A stretch of 64,000 nucleotides of DNA from Pseudomonadaceae bacterium (GTDB lineage: Bacteria; Pseudomonadota; Gammaproteobacteria; Pseudomonadales; Pseudomonadaceae): contig CAAFUS010000003.1 of the NCBI GenBank assembly GCA_900766265.1, positions 221,387 to 285,386 of the forward strand, in the 5' to 3' direction. Below, one piece after another: positions 1-7,870 of the stretch. A model generated the notes under the pieces. That model was given only the letters and a program-made list of their open reading frames with translations, had not been told where the DNA came from and did no database searches. Numbering within the stretch: position 1 is the first letter of the stretch; each line of letters starts with the position of its first letter. A program made the translations under genes and the position numbers.

Positions 1-411
1 CGCCATGCCGAGGTAGGGGACCTCCTCCATGAACTCGCCCTTGGCATCGACGAAACGGTCGTCCACGGCCATGACCTTGAGGTCGTTGAGCTTGGCCTTG
101 GCGACGATGGCCGGGCCAAGCGCCACGTCGGGCGGGCAGATGACGAAGCCCTTGGCGCCGTTGGCGGCCAGGCTGTCGATGGCTGCGAGGGTCTTCTCGC
201 CATCGGGCACGGCGATTTTGAGTACGGTGAAGCCGTGCTCCTTGCCGGCCTTCTCGGCGAAGGCCCACTCGGTCTGAAACCAGGGTTCTTCCGGCTGCTT
301 GACCAGAAAACCGATCTTCACCTCTTCGGCCGAACAGAGCGTGGCAAAGCCGACCGCGCCTGCGGTCAATGCGGCTAGGAACAGGGAGCGAATCCCATGG
401 CGACGAAACAT
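1..411 (-). CDS. araF: L-arabinose ABC transporter periplasmic binding protein, partial (3' end outside window)
   Basis: The first 137 codons of a periplasmic sugar-binding protein are present; the rest lies beyond the left edge. A signal peptide of about 23 residues (hydrophobic core LFLAALTAGAVG, then CSAEE) precedes a mature start KIGFLVKQPEEPWFQTEW. That start, with GEKTLAAIDSLAANGAKGF and VDDRF, closely matches the E. coli L-arabinose-binding protein AraF as I recall it. ATG at 411 follows AAGGAGG at optimal spacing. It is the fourth gene of a minus-strand set GntR regulator, lactonase, sugar dehydrogenase, araF; the permease genes araG/araH would be expected further left. Role: L-arabinose (possibly also D-galactose/D-fucose) capture for ABC import. 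Confidence 0.93.
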   Translation of the reverse strand, partial: MFRRHGIRSLFLAALTAGAVGFATLCSAEEVKIGFLVKQPEEPWFQTEWAFAEKAGKEHGFTVLKIAVPDGEKTLAAIDSLAANGAKGFVICPPDVALGPAIVAKAKLNDLKVMAVDDRFVDAKGEFMEEVPYLGMA

Positions 412-497
412 AGCTACCTCCTTATTTTTATTGAATAGCTACAGCGTCCAGCGGTGGAAGCGCGAAATTGCCCAACGGCAAAACGGCACTTACTAAG

Positions 498-1352
498 TCA
501 TATCATATTATCAATAGAGCAACGTAACGTAGTGTCCTCGTGGTACATCACCGAGCGGCCACCGTCGATAGTGATGCAGGAGGCGTTGATGAACGGGGCC
601 TCGTCAGTCGCCAGGAACAGCGCCGTCATCGCCACTTCGACCGGCTGGCCGATACGCCTGGGTGGATGCATGTCCAAGGCACGCTGGCGCTCGGCATGGG
701 GGTCGCCGAAACCGTTCCAGTAGTCGATGTTGAGCTGGGTCTCGATGTAGCCGGGCGCGATGGCGTTGACCCGGATGCCCTTAGGCGCGTACTCGATGCC
801 CAGGGCCCGGGTCAGCCCCAGCAGGCCATGCTTGGCGACCGGATAGGGGAAGCAGCCGGGGATAATGTTGGTCGAGTGCACCGAGGCGATGTTGATGATG
901 TTGCCAACACCGCGTTCGAGCATGTGCGGCAGTGCCGCCTTGCAGCCATACCAGACGCCGTCCAGGTCGATGGCGAAGCAGCGGCGCCAGTCTTCGTCGG
1001 TCATCTCGAGCGGGTCGCGGAACACGTTGACCCCGGCGCAGTTGACCAGCACGTCGACGCGTCCGTAGCGCTCGATGGCCATGCCGATCAATGCCTCGAG
1101 CTGGGCCGGCTGGGTGACATCGACCTGCAGGGCCCAGACCTCCCCGCCCCGCTCGCGCCAGCCGGCGGCGACCCGCTCGACCTTCTCGCCCTGGATGTCA
1201 CCGACCACCACGCGGGCCTGCTGGGCCTGGAAGCACGCCACGATCGCCTCACCGATGCCCTGGGCACCGCCGGTGATCACTACCACCTTGTCTTTCAAAC
1301 GTTCGCCACGCAGCGGTTCGGGAACCGGGGGTAAGGAAAGAGGGGTCGCCAT
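498..1352 (-). CDS. SDR family sugar 1-dehydrogenase (likely L-arabinose / D-galactose 1-dehydrogenase)
   Basis: A 284-residue classical short-chain dehydrogenase. The NAD(P) motif TGGAQGIG is at residues 27-34, NCAG at 104-107, catalytic Ser157, and YPVAK giving Tyr170/Lys174. Start ATG 1352 has AGGAG upstream. It sits between an SMP-30 lactonase and araF, which fits oxidation of an aldose to its 1,4-lactone at the first step of the non-phosphorylative arabinose pathway. Substrate is inferred from context, since SDR sequence alone does not fix it. The C-terminus is odd: after the usual family ending GGRSVMYH it runs on for about 12 residues encoded by AT-rich DNA, suggesting loss of the original stop or overlap with the araF promoter. 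Confidence 0.85.
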   Translation of the reverse strand: MATPLSLPPVPEPLRGERLKDKVVVITGGAQGIGEAIVACFQAQQARVVVGDIQGEKVERVAAGWRERGGEVWALQVDVTQPAQLEALIGMAIERYGRVDVLVNCAGVNVFRDPLEMTDEDWRRCFAIDLDGVWYGCKAALPHMLERGVGNIINIASVHSTNIIPGCFPYPVAKHGLLGLTRALGIEYAPKGIRVNAIAPGYIETQLNIDYWNGFGDPHAERQRALDMHPPRRIGQPVEVAMTALFLATDEAPFINASCITIDGGRSVMYHEDTTLRCSIDNMI

Positions 1353-1412
1353 AATCGGTACGCTCCTGGAGCTAACGAGATGCGCCGGATACGCCGACGC
1401 ACGGTGAAGGAA

Positions 1413-2291
1413 TCAGCCGGCGAAACGGGTACAGGGCGTGCCGACCACGCCAACATCTGCCACCAGCACGGCGCCATCCAGCGGGCCGTCGCTACCCGGC
1501 GGCGCAGCACTGGTGACATACAGCCGATCGAGTCCGGGGCCGCCGAAGACGCAACTGGTCGGATGGCTGACCGGCAGCTCGACTACCCGGTCGACGGTGC
1601 CGTCCGGCGCGAACCTGAGCAGGCAACCACCGCCCCAGCGGGCGTTCCAGACGAAACCTTCGGCATCGAGCGCCGAACCGTCGGGCGCCCCGCGCGAATG
1701 CGCGGCCGCCCATGCCTGGCGCACACCGAGGGTGCCGTCCGGTTCGATTGGATAACGGTAGATGACGCCGTCGAGCGTGTCGGCGCAGTAAAGACTCGGC
1801 GGCGAATCGTTCCAGAGCAAGGTGTTGACGATGCCGAAATCACTGGCTAGCTGAGTGACCGAGGCATCGACATCGACCCGGAACAGGCCGCCGGAGCGGC
1901 GGGTGACCGGGAGGTCGCCGCCCTGGGCGTCGAAATTGTTCTGCATGGTGCCCAGCCACAGCCGCCCACGGCCGTCGCAGCGTGCCTCGTTGGCGCGGTT
2001 GTCGGGCACCGGATCCGGCGCGCACAACAGGCTCAGCCTTGGCGCGTCGCCACCGGCGTCAGGGTCGAAGCGGTAGACGCCGCTGGGCAGGGTGACGAGA
2101 GCATCGCCCCGATCGGTCGGAATGAACGCGGAGATCGGTTCGCGAAAACGCCATCGCTCGAACCGGCCTTCGCACAACCGGCAGGCCATGCGCGCTGCGA
2201 TGTCGACCCAATACAGGGACTGCTGCGGCACATCCCAGAAGGGACCTTCGGCCAGCTTGAAGCGGTGTTCCGAGACGGGCAGCCAGTGCAT
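1413..2291 (-). CDS. SMP-30/gluconolactonase/LRE family protein (probable sugar lactonase)
   Basis: A 292-residue six-bladed beta-propeller of the SMP-30/regucalcin family. Family marks include an N-terminal EGPFWD box (metal ligand Glu), the central RCDGRGRLWLGTM and the later NTLLWNDSP and PDGSALDAEG segments that carry the Asn and Asp metal ligands. It would hydrolyse the aldonolactone made by the neighbouring SDR (for example L-arabino-1,4-lactone to L-arabonate) in the cytoplasm. ATG 2291 has a good GGAGG. It lies 27 nt behind the GntR regulator gene and 60 nt before the dehydrogenase, so the three are probably one transcript. Exact lactone is inferred. Confidence 0.87.
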   Translation of the reverse strand: MHWLPVSEHRFKLAEGPFWDVPQQSLYWVDIAARMACRLCEGRFERWRFREPISAFIPTDRGDALVTLPSGVYRFDPDAGGDAPRLSLLCAPDPVPDNRANEARCDGRGRLWLGTMQNNFDAQGGDLPVTRRSGGLFRVDVDASVTQLASDFGIVNTLLWNDSPPSLYCADTLDGVIYRYPIEPDGTLGVRQAWAAAHSRGAPDGSALDAEGFVWNARWGGGCLLRFAPDGTVDRVVELPVSHPTSCVFGGPGLDRLYVTSAAPPGSDGPLDGAVLVADVGVVGTPCTRFAG

Positions 2292-2318
2292 AGCAGCCTC
2301 CGATTATTGTTGTTCTGT

Positions 2319-3032
2319 TCATTCGCGCCGCCGGGCCACCAGCTCCGGATAGAACTGGGCGATGGTCACCGCCGCCCGCTCGATCAGGCTCATGCAGGCC
2401 CAGACCCCGCGCGCCGCATCCCGCGTCGCGATCGCATCGGCCAGATCCTTGTGCAGCGGCAGGGTCTTGCCCAGTTCCTCCGGCACCGTGGAGGACACCT
2501 CGAAGGACACCGCCAGCAGCGCGCCGAGCGCCGGCAGCATCTGCTCGATGAACTGGTTGTGGCTGGCCGCCAGCACCGCCTCGTGAAAGCGCCGGTCGGC
2601 CAGGTTGTAATCACCCTTGTCGCCTAGCGAGGCTTCGAGCATCCGATAGCTCGCCTGTATCTCCTCGATCTGCGCCGGCGTCGCGCGCTCGCAGGCCCAG
2701 CGCACCGCCATCGGCTCGATACTGCGGCGCAGATCCAGCAGATCCATCACGAAATTCTCCGGCAGCCCCCTGGCCGCCAACCAACCTACGACCTGCGGGT
2801 CGAAGAGGTTCCAGCTGCGCACCGGCAGCACCCGCGTCCCCACCTTGGGTCCGACGTCCAGCATGCCCTTGGCCACCAGCGTCTTGATCGCCTCGCGGAG
2901 CACCGTCCGGCTCACGCCGAGCTCTTCGCAGAGCGCCGCCTCGACCTTGAGGGTCTGCCCGGCCGCCACCACCCCGGAAGCGATCAACAAGCCTAGGCGA
3001 TCCACGGTCGCCGCATGGAAACTGGTGGACAT
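2319..3032 (-). CDS. GntR/FadR-family transcriptional regulator of the sugar cluster
   Basis: A GntR-type repressor: an N-terminal winged helix-turn-helix (LKVEAALCEELGVSRTVLREAIKTL) and a C-terminal all-helical FCD domain with RRSIEPMAVRWACERAT, RFHEAVLAASHN and the late HKDLADAI metal/effector motifs. The frame opens upstream at 3065, but ATG 3032 is chosen because GAGGG sits at proper spacing before it (237 residues). It heads the lactonase-dehydrogenase-araF transcript and diverges from the LysR gene. The intergenic region holds a perfect AATCAT-N3-ATGATT inverted repeat that is a plausible operator. Effector probably a sugar acid of the pathway (inference). Confidence 0.88.
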   Translation of the reverse strand: MSTSFHAATVDRLGLLIASGVVAAGQTLKVEAALCEELGVSRTVLREAIKTLVAKGMLDVGPKVGTRVLPVRSWNLFDPQVVGWLAARGLPENFVMDLLDLRRSIEPMAVRWACERATPAQIEEIQASYRMLEASLGDKGDYNLADRRFHEAVLAASHNQFIEQMLPALGALLAVSFEVSSTVPEELGKTLPLHKDLADAIATRDAARGVWACMSLIERAAVTIAQFYPELVARRRE

Positions 3033-3073
3033 CCACATCCCTCGGGTAGCGATGATTTGCTGCATTTGAGCCT

Positions 3074-3088
3074 AATCATCATATGATT
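3074..3088. promoter_or_regulatory. Inverted repeat, candidate GntR/FadR operator
   Basis: AATCAT, three bases, ATGATT: a perfect 6-bp inverted repeat in the 197-bp divergent region between the GntR and LysR genes, about 42 bp upstream of the GntR start. GntR-family repressors bind short spaced palindromes of this kind, usually autoregulating. Which of the two divergent regulators uses it is not shown by sequence. Confidence 0.55.
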
Positions 3089-3229
3089 GGCTGTCAAACG
3101 CCACCACCCTCGAGCCGATCCCTGCGCAATTGCCCTTGTCCGGACCGCGACCACAGGCCCCACTTTAAAAATCGGGGTCGTTGCTGCCTAATGACAGCTG
3201 CTGATTGAGCGATAACCGGGGCTTATCCC

Positions 3230-4183
3230 ATGATCGCACCGCTTACCACCCTCACCTCACGCCTGCGCCTCAAGCAGCTGCGCCTGCTCATCGCCCTCGA
3301 CGAGCAGGGCTCGCTGCACCGCGCCGCCGAACAGGTCGCCATCAGCCAACCGGGGGCGACCAAGGCACTGCACGAGATCGAGAGCACCTTCGGCACACCG
3401 TTGTTCACCCGCACCAGCCAGGGCCTGGTGGCAAACGACCTGGGGCGCTGCGTGATCCGCTACGCGCGATTGATCCAAAGCGACCTGGCCCACCTACGCG
3501 AAGAAATGGTGGGCATCAGCCAGGGCTATGGAGGCCGGCTGGCGGTGGGCATCATCATGGGCGCGGTGCCGCTGCTGATGCGGGCCCTCACCCGTCTGCG
3601 CGTCAAGCAGCCGGAACTGTCGGTTGAAATCATCGAAGACACCAGCGCACGCCTGCTCGGGCTGATCGACCAGGGCCGGCTGGATCTGGCGATCTGCCGC
3701 AACAGCGTCAGCCGCAGGCCCGACGCCTATACCTGCGTCGGCCTGCACGAGGAGCCCGTGGTGCTGGTCGCCCATCCCGAGCACCCGCTGGCCGGCAGCA
3801 CCCGACTCGAGCTGCACCAGCTGCAGGGCTATCGCTGGGTGATCTTCCCCACCAACATGCCGATGCGCCTGCTGCTCGAGCGCGAGTTCAGCCAGGCAGG
3901 CCTCGAATTCCCGCGCTACCCGCTGGAGACGGCCTCCACCTTCACCACCCTCAGTCTGCTGCGCGAAGACCCCGAACTGGTCGCCCTGATGCCGCGCGAC
4001 GTCGCCCAGTTCAGCGAAGGCTTCGGCATGATCCGCCGCCTGCCCCTGAGGCTGCAGTCGCGCAGCGAACCCTACGGCGTGGTGACCCGCAGCGGCGCCA
4101 TCCTTGCACCACCGGCACAGCTGCTGCTCGAAGAACTGCAGCGTGAAAGTGCCAGCGATGCCGCCTCTGAGGGTTCCCCATGA
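3230..4183 (+). CDS. LysR-family regulator, GbpR-like (sugar catabolism)
   Basis: A 317-residue LysR regulator. The N-terminal helix-turn-helix is the GbpR-type start RLKQLRLLIALDEQGSLHRAAEQ with SQPGATKALHEIE, followed by a substrate-binding domain with GRLAVGIIMGAVP and the conserved LLGLIDQGRLDLAI. GbpR-type proteins are known regulators of galactose/arabinose binding-protein operons in Azospirillum and Agrobacterium, which matches the divergent araF cluster. The stop overlaps the next ATG by ATGA, so it is co-translated with the 2-hydroxyacid dehydrogenase. RBS is weak (GGGGC). Assignment as the arabinose cluster activator is inference. Confidence 0.88.
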   Translation: MIAPLTTLTSRLRLKQLRLLIALDEQGSLHRAAEQVAISQPGATKALHEIESTFGTPLFTRTSQGLVANDLGRCVIRYARLIQSDLAHLREEMVGISQGYGGRLAVGIIMGAVPLLMRALTRLRVKQPELSVEIIEDTSARLLGLIDQGRLDLAICRNSVSRRPDAYTCVGLHEEPVVLVAHPEHPLAGSTRLELHQLQGYRWVIFPTNMPMRLLLEREFSQAGLEFPRYPLETASTFTTLSLLREDPELVALMPRDVAQFSEGFGMIRRLPLRLQSRSEPYGVVTRSGAILAPPAQLLLEELQRESASDAASEGSP

Positions 4184-5112
4184 AACCGCAGCTGCTCATT
4201 CTCGCGCCTCTTTCCGCCGACAGCCTCGAGCGCATCAGCCAAGACTACGACACGTTCTACGCACCGGATGCCATCAGCCGGGACAAGGCGATAACCGAGC
4301 ACGGCACAGCGATCCAGGCAGTGCTGACCATCGGCACCATCGGACTGAGCGCCGATGAAATCGAGCGGATGCCGCGCCTTTCCTTCGTCGCGGCGCTGGG
4401 AGTGGGCTACGAGAAGATCGACCTGGACGCCGCCCGGGCGCGCGGGATCGTCGTCGCCAACGGGGCCGGCAGCAACGCCGCCTGCGTCGCCGACCACGCC
4501 ATGGCGCTACTACTCGCTGCGATCCGCGACCTCAACCGACTCGACCGTCTCTGCCGCGACGGGGTCTGGCGCGACGCATTGCCGATGCAGGACGGCGTAA
4601 CCGGCAAGCGGCTGGGCATCCTTGGACTGGGCAGTATCGGCGAGCAACTGGCGCGCCGGGCCGCGGCGTTCGACCTGAGCATCGGTTACCACAGCCGCCA
4701 CCGCCGCGGCGACTGCGCGTACCATTACTTCCCCAGCGTTCAGGAGTTGGCCCACTGGTGCGACTGCCTGGTGGTGGCGGTTCCCGGCGGCGCCGCCACG
4801 CACCACCTGGTCGACGCCGCGGTGCTGCACGCCCTGGGGCCCGCGGGTTACCTGGTGAACGTAGCGCGCGGCAGTGTCGTCGACACCGTGGCGCTGGCAC
4901 ACGCCCTGGACGGGAAGCGGATAGCCGGGGCGGCATTGGACGTCTACGAAAGCGAACCGGAACCGCCGAAGCCACTGCTGCACCTGGACAATCTTATCCT
5001 CACGCCTCATATCGGCGGGCGCTCACCCCAGGCACTGGAGCAATCGATCCAGCTGTTCCTGCAGAACATTGCCCGCCATTTCTCCGGTGAGCCACCGCTC
5101 ACGCCCGTCTAG
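4180..5112 (+). CDS. D-isomer specific 2-hydroxyacid dehydrogenase family protein
   Basis: A 310-residue member of the D-2-hydroxyacid dehydrogenase / glyoxylate-hydroxypyruvate reductase family. It has the substrate-domain motif VAALGVGYEKIDL, the NAD(P) loop GLGSIGEQ at about residue 147, NVARGSVVD with the catalytic Arg, a Glu in YESEPEPP, and the catalytic His in TPHIGGRS. It reduces a short 2-keto acid (glyoxylate or hydroxypyruvate most likely) with NAD(P)H. ATGA overlap with the LysR gene indicates translational coupling. In oxidative pentose routes that yield glycolaldehyde/glyoxylate such an enzyme would fit, but the link is inference. Confidence 0.88.
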   Translation: MKPQLLILAPLSADSLERISQDYDTFYAPDAISRDKAITEHGTAIQAVLTIGTIGLSADEIERMPRLSFVAALGVGYEKIDLDAARARGIVVANGAGSNAACVADHAMALLLAAIRDLNRLDRLCRDGVWRDALPMQDGVTGKRLGILGLGSIGEQLARRAAAFDLSIGYHSRHRRGDCAYHYFPSVQELAHWCDCLVVAVPGGAATHHLVDAAVLHALGPAGYLVNVARGSVVDTVALAHALDGKRIAGAALDVYESEPEPPKPLLHLDNLILTPHIGGRSPQALEQSIQLFLQNIARHFSGEPPLTPV

Positions 5113-5130
5113 CCCGAGCGATGGCAGATT

Positions 5131-5427
5131 TCATCGTCCGCCCTGAACGTTGAGCCCGAGCCCCAGCACCGCCGCGAGGGAAAACGGCAACAGCAGGGTA
5201 TCGAGCAGCAGACTACCCGGCAGATCGAGCGCTGCGTGGCGCGGGGCTTCGGCGCCGAAGCGATCCCGCGGGCAACAGCCGCCGTTGAGCGCGTACCAGT
5301 CCAGGCGTGTGCCGGAATAGACGATCGGCGCCCCCGGTTTCGATGCATCCAGGGTGCGCACGGTGGCGCAGCCATTGAGCAACAGCGATCCAGCGAGGGC
5401 CACTGCGATCCTGGGGAATCGTTGCAT
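5131..5427 (-). CDS. YceK/YidQ family small lipoprotein
   Basis: A 98-residue predicted lipoprotein. The signal peptide MQRFPRIAVALAGSLLLNGC ends in a lipobox with Cys20, followed by ATVRTLD. The body contains YSGTRLDWYALNGG and LDLPGSLLLDTLLLPFSL, which are characteristic of YceK/YidQ lipoproteins of unknown function. ATG 5427 follows GGGAGG at good spacing; the longer upstream frame lacks an RBS and would bury the signal peptide. Convergent with the upstream dehydrogenase, with a short gap and no clear terminator. Confidence 0.82.
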   Translation of the reverse strand: MQRFPRIAVALAGSLLLNGCATVRTLDASKPGAPIVYSGTRLDWYALNGGCCPRDRFGAEAPRHAALDLPGSLLLDTLLLPFSLAAVLGLGLNVQGGR

Positions 5428-5602
5428 GGTGCTGCCTCCCGCGCGGTGGTTTCGTCTTCGACCCGTCATCCATGGACAACACACCCCGTCGCCCGGCTCC
5501 GGGCATGCATGAGTACCGCCACGCAGCGCGGCTGCCCCTCCTGGGTGCGCAAATGAGCCAGGTCAGGGGCCGCGATCCAGCTTATCCGGCGGCCCCTCGC
5601 CG

Positions 5603-6232
5603 TCAATCGTCGCTGACCAGATGGTGCTCGCCCCAGCGCGGCAGCATGTCCTGGGGAATGTTGAGCAGGTTGAGGATGCGCGCTACGACGAAATCGATCA
5701 GGTCGTCCAGCGTCTGCGGCTGGTGATAGAAACCGGGCGATGCCGGAAGGATCACCGCGCCGAGGTTCGACAGCTTGAGCATGTTTTCCAGGTGGATGCT
5801 CGAATAAGGCGCCTCGCGCGGCACCAGGATCAATTGCCGGCGCTCCTTTAGGGCCACGTCCGCCGCGCGCTCGATGAGGTTGTTGCAGGCGCCGGTGGCG
5901 ATGGCCGACAGGGTTCCGGTAGAACAGGGCACCACCACCATGGCGGTCGGGGCACCGGAGCCGGAAGCCGGCGGCGCCATCCAGTCCTCCTTGGCGAACA
6001 CGCGTATCTGCCCGGCGGCAGCGCCGGTGTACTCCGAGAGAAACGCCTGCATCGCCTGCGGCTTGGCCGGCAGCGTCACGTCGGTCTCGGTGGCCATTAC
6101 CAGCTGCGCCGCCTTGGAAATGAGGAAATGTACCTCGCGGTCTTCCTGCACCAGGCAATCGAGCAGGCGCAGGCCGTATTGCGCGCCGGAGGCGCCGGTC
6201 ATGGCCAGAGTGATGCGTTCCGGTCCGCTCAT
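5603..6232 (-). CDS. ubiX: Flavin prenyltransferase UbiX
   Basis: A 209-residue flavoprotein with the UbiX N-terminus ITLAMTGASGAQYGLRLLDCL (FMN-binding GASG loop), the central VVVPCSTGTLSAIATGACNNLIERAADVALKE and the C-terminal REAPYSSIHLENMLKL. UbiX prenylates FMN with dimethylallyl phosphate to make prenyl-FMN, the cofactor of the UbiD decarboxylase in ubiquinone synthesis. Length is normal. It follows mpl on the same strand, 103 nt downstream; the same pair occurs in other pseudomonads. Confidence 0.96.
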   Translation of the reverse strand: MSGPERITLAMTGASGAQYGLRLLDCLVQEDREVHFLISKAAQLVMATETDVTLPAKPQAMQAFLSEYTGAAAGQIRVFAKEDWMAPPASGSGAPTAMVVVPCSTGTLSAIATGACNNLIERAADVALKERRQLILVPREAPYSSIHLENMLKLSNLGAVILPASPGFYHQPQTLDDLIDFVVARILNLLNIPQDMLPRWGEHHLVSDD

Positions 6233-6335
6233 CGATCTGCTCCGTCGGACGGGTCCAGCCCCGCCCCTTCGCTCATGCGGGAGGCACCCGCCTCACTGTC
6301 TGAAATGCATGGAAAAGCCTTCGGCGTTTTCCAGC

Positions 6336-7682
6336 CTACAAGGCGTCCGCCAGTTTGACGTGCAAGCCGCCGAAGCCGCCATTGCTCATGATCACCACCT
6401 GGGTACCCGGCTTCGCATCGGCCTTGACCTTGGCGATGATCGCCTCGAGCGAGTCGCACACCGTCGTCTCGACGGGCGAGCCGGCCACGGTCGCGGCGAG
6501 ATCCCAGCCGAGGTTCGGCGGCGCGTACCAGATCGCCTGGTCGGCCAGCGCCACCGACTCGGCCAAGCCCTCGCGGTGCGCGCCCAGCTTCATGGAATTG
6601 GAGCGCGGCTCGACCACGGCAATGATCGGCGCATCGCCAACACGCTTGCGCAGGCCGTCCAGGGTCGTGGCGATGGCAGTCGGATGATGGGCGAAATCGT
6701 CATAGAGCGTAACGCCCTTGATCTCGGCGACCTTCTCCATGCGGCGCTTGACGCTCTTGAATGCGCTCAGCGCTTCGGCGCCCTGGTTGGGCAACACGCC
6801 GACATGACGCGCCGCCGCCAGGGTCGCCAGGGCATTGCTGACGTTGTGCAGCCCGGTCAGCTCCCAGTCCACCACGCCCTGCACGGCACCGTCGAAGATC
6901 ACTTCGAAGCGCGAGCCGTCGGCACGGAGCAAATTGGCTCGCCACTGCCCGCCGTCACCGGTGGTCTGCACCGGTGTCCAGCAGCCCATGTCGATGACCC
7001 GTTTGAGCGCCTCTTCCGCTTGCGGGTAAATGACCAGGCCCTCGCCCGGAATGGTGCGCACCAGATGATGGAATTGCCGCTCGATCGCAGCGAGGTCAGG
7101 GAAGATATCCGCATGGTCGAACTCGAGGTTGTTCAGGATGGCCGTGCGGGGGCGGTAGTGGACGAACTTGCTGCGCTTGTCGAAGAAGGCGCTGTCGTAT
7201 TCATCCGCCTCGACCACGAAGAACGGCGTACCACCCAGGCGCGCCGAAATGCCGAAGTTCTGAGGCACGCCGCCGATGAGAAAGCCCGGGCTCATGCCGG
7301 CGTGCTCCAGCACCCAGGCCAGCATGCTGCTGGTGGTGGTCTTGCCATGGGTCCCGGCCGCCGCCAGGACCCAACGCCCCTGCAGCACATGGTCGGCAAG
7401 CCACTGCGGGCCGGATACGTAGGGCAACCCCTTGTTCAGCACGTATTCGACCGCAGGATTACCGCGTGTCATCGCGTTGCCGACCACCACGAGATCAGGG
7501 GCGGGCTGGAGATGGGCCGGCTCGTAGCCCTGCATCAGCTCGATGCCCTGAGCCTCGAGCTGCGTACTCATGGGCGGGTATACGTTGGCATCCGAACCGG
7601 TGACCCGATGGCCGAGCTCCTTGGCCAGCACCGCGAGCGATCCCATGAAGGTGCCGCAGATGCCGAGAATATGGATATGCAT
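6336..7682 (-). CDS. mpl: UDP-N-acetylmuramate:L-alanyl-gamma-D-glutamyl-meso-diaminopimelate ligase
   Basis: A 448-residue Mur-ligase family enzyme that attaches recycled murein tripeptide to UDP-MurNAc in peptidoglycan recycling. It begins MHIHILGICGTFMGSLAVLAKELGH (Mpl-specific N-terminus), has the ATP loop GTHGKTTT at about residue 112, the central NNLEFDHADIF and the C-terminal YDDFAHHPTA. ATG 7682 is chosen because the family always begins at this MHIHILG; the frame is open further upstream without homology. It is divergent from the acetaldehyde dehydrogenase gene across 188 bp. Confidence 0.96.
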   Translation of the reverse strand: MHIHILGICGTFMGSLAVLAKELGHRVTGSDANVYPPMSTQLEAQGIELMQGYEPAHLQPAPDLVVVGNAMTRGNPAVEYVLNKGLPYVSGPQWLADHVLQGRWVLAAAGTHGKTTTSSMLAWVLEHAGMSPGFLIGGVPQNFGISARLGGTPFFVVEADEYDSAFFDKRSKFVHYRPRTAILNNLEFDHADIFPDLAAIERQFHHLVRTIPGEGLVIYPQAEEALKRVIDMGCWTPVQTTGDGGQWRANLLRADGSRFEVIFDGAVQGVVDWELTGLHNVSNALATLAAARHVGVLPNQGAEALSAFKSVKRRMEKVAEIKGVTLYDDFAHHPTAIATTLDGLRKRVGDAPIIAVVEPRSNSMKLGAHREGLAESVALADQAIWYAPPNLGWDLAATVAGSPVETTVCDSLEAIIAKVKADAKPGTQVVIMSNGGFGGLHVKLADAL

Positions 7683-7870
7683 GTCGTTTCTCTGCAATGG
7701 GGTGAGCGCGCTCGAGCGGCGCGGCTGAGGCCACCGATGGCAGCCCGGAATGGGCCGCAGATTAACACAGGGTCCCGGGCTGATCCGCGCATCACTTCGT
7801 TCGCCGGTTGCCGACCGGTGATCTACGCTTGATGCAGCAGTCCACACAATTACAAGATCAGGTGACTCCC

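Noticed and set aside
5874..7832. 652-residue plus-strand open frame opposite ubiX and mpl
   Set aside because: Antisense of two well-supported genes, without recognisable domains.
7683..7870. Hidden regulator gene or sigma-54 site between mpl and exaC
   Set aside because: Only 188 bp; no start codon with RBS and no GG-N10-GC match in a proper context.
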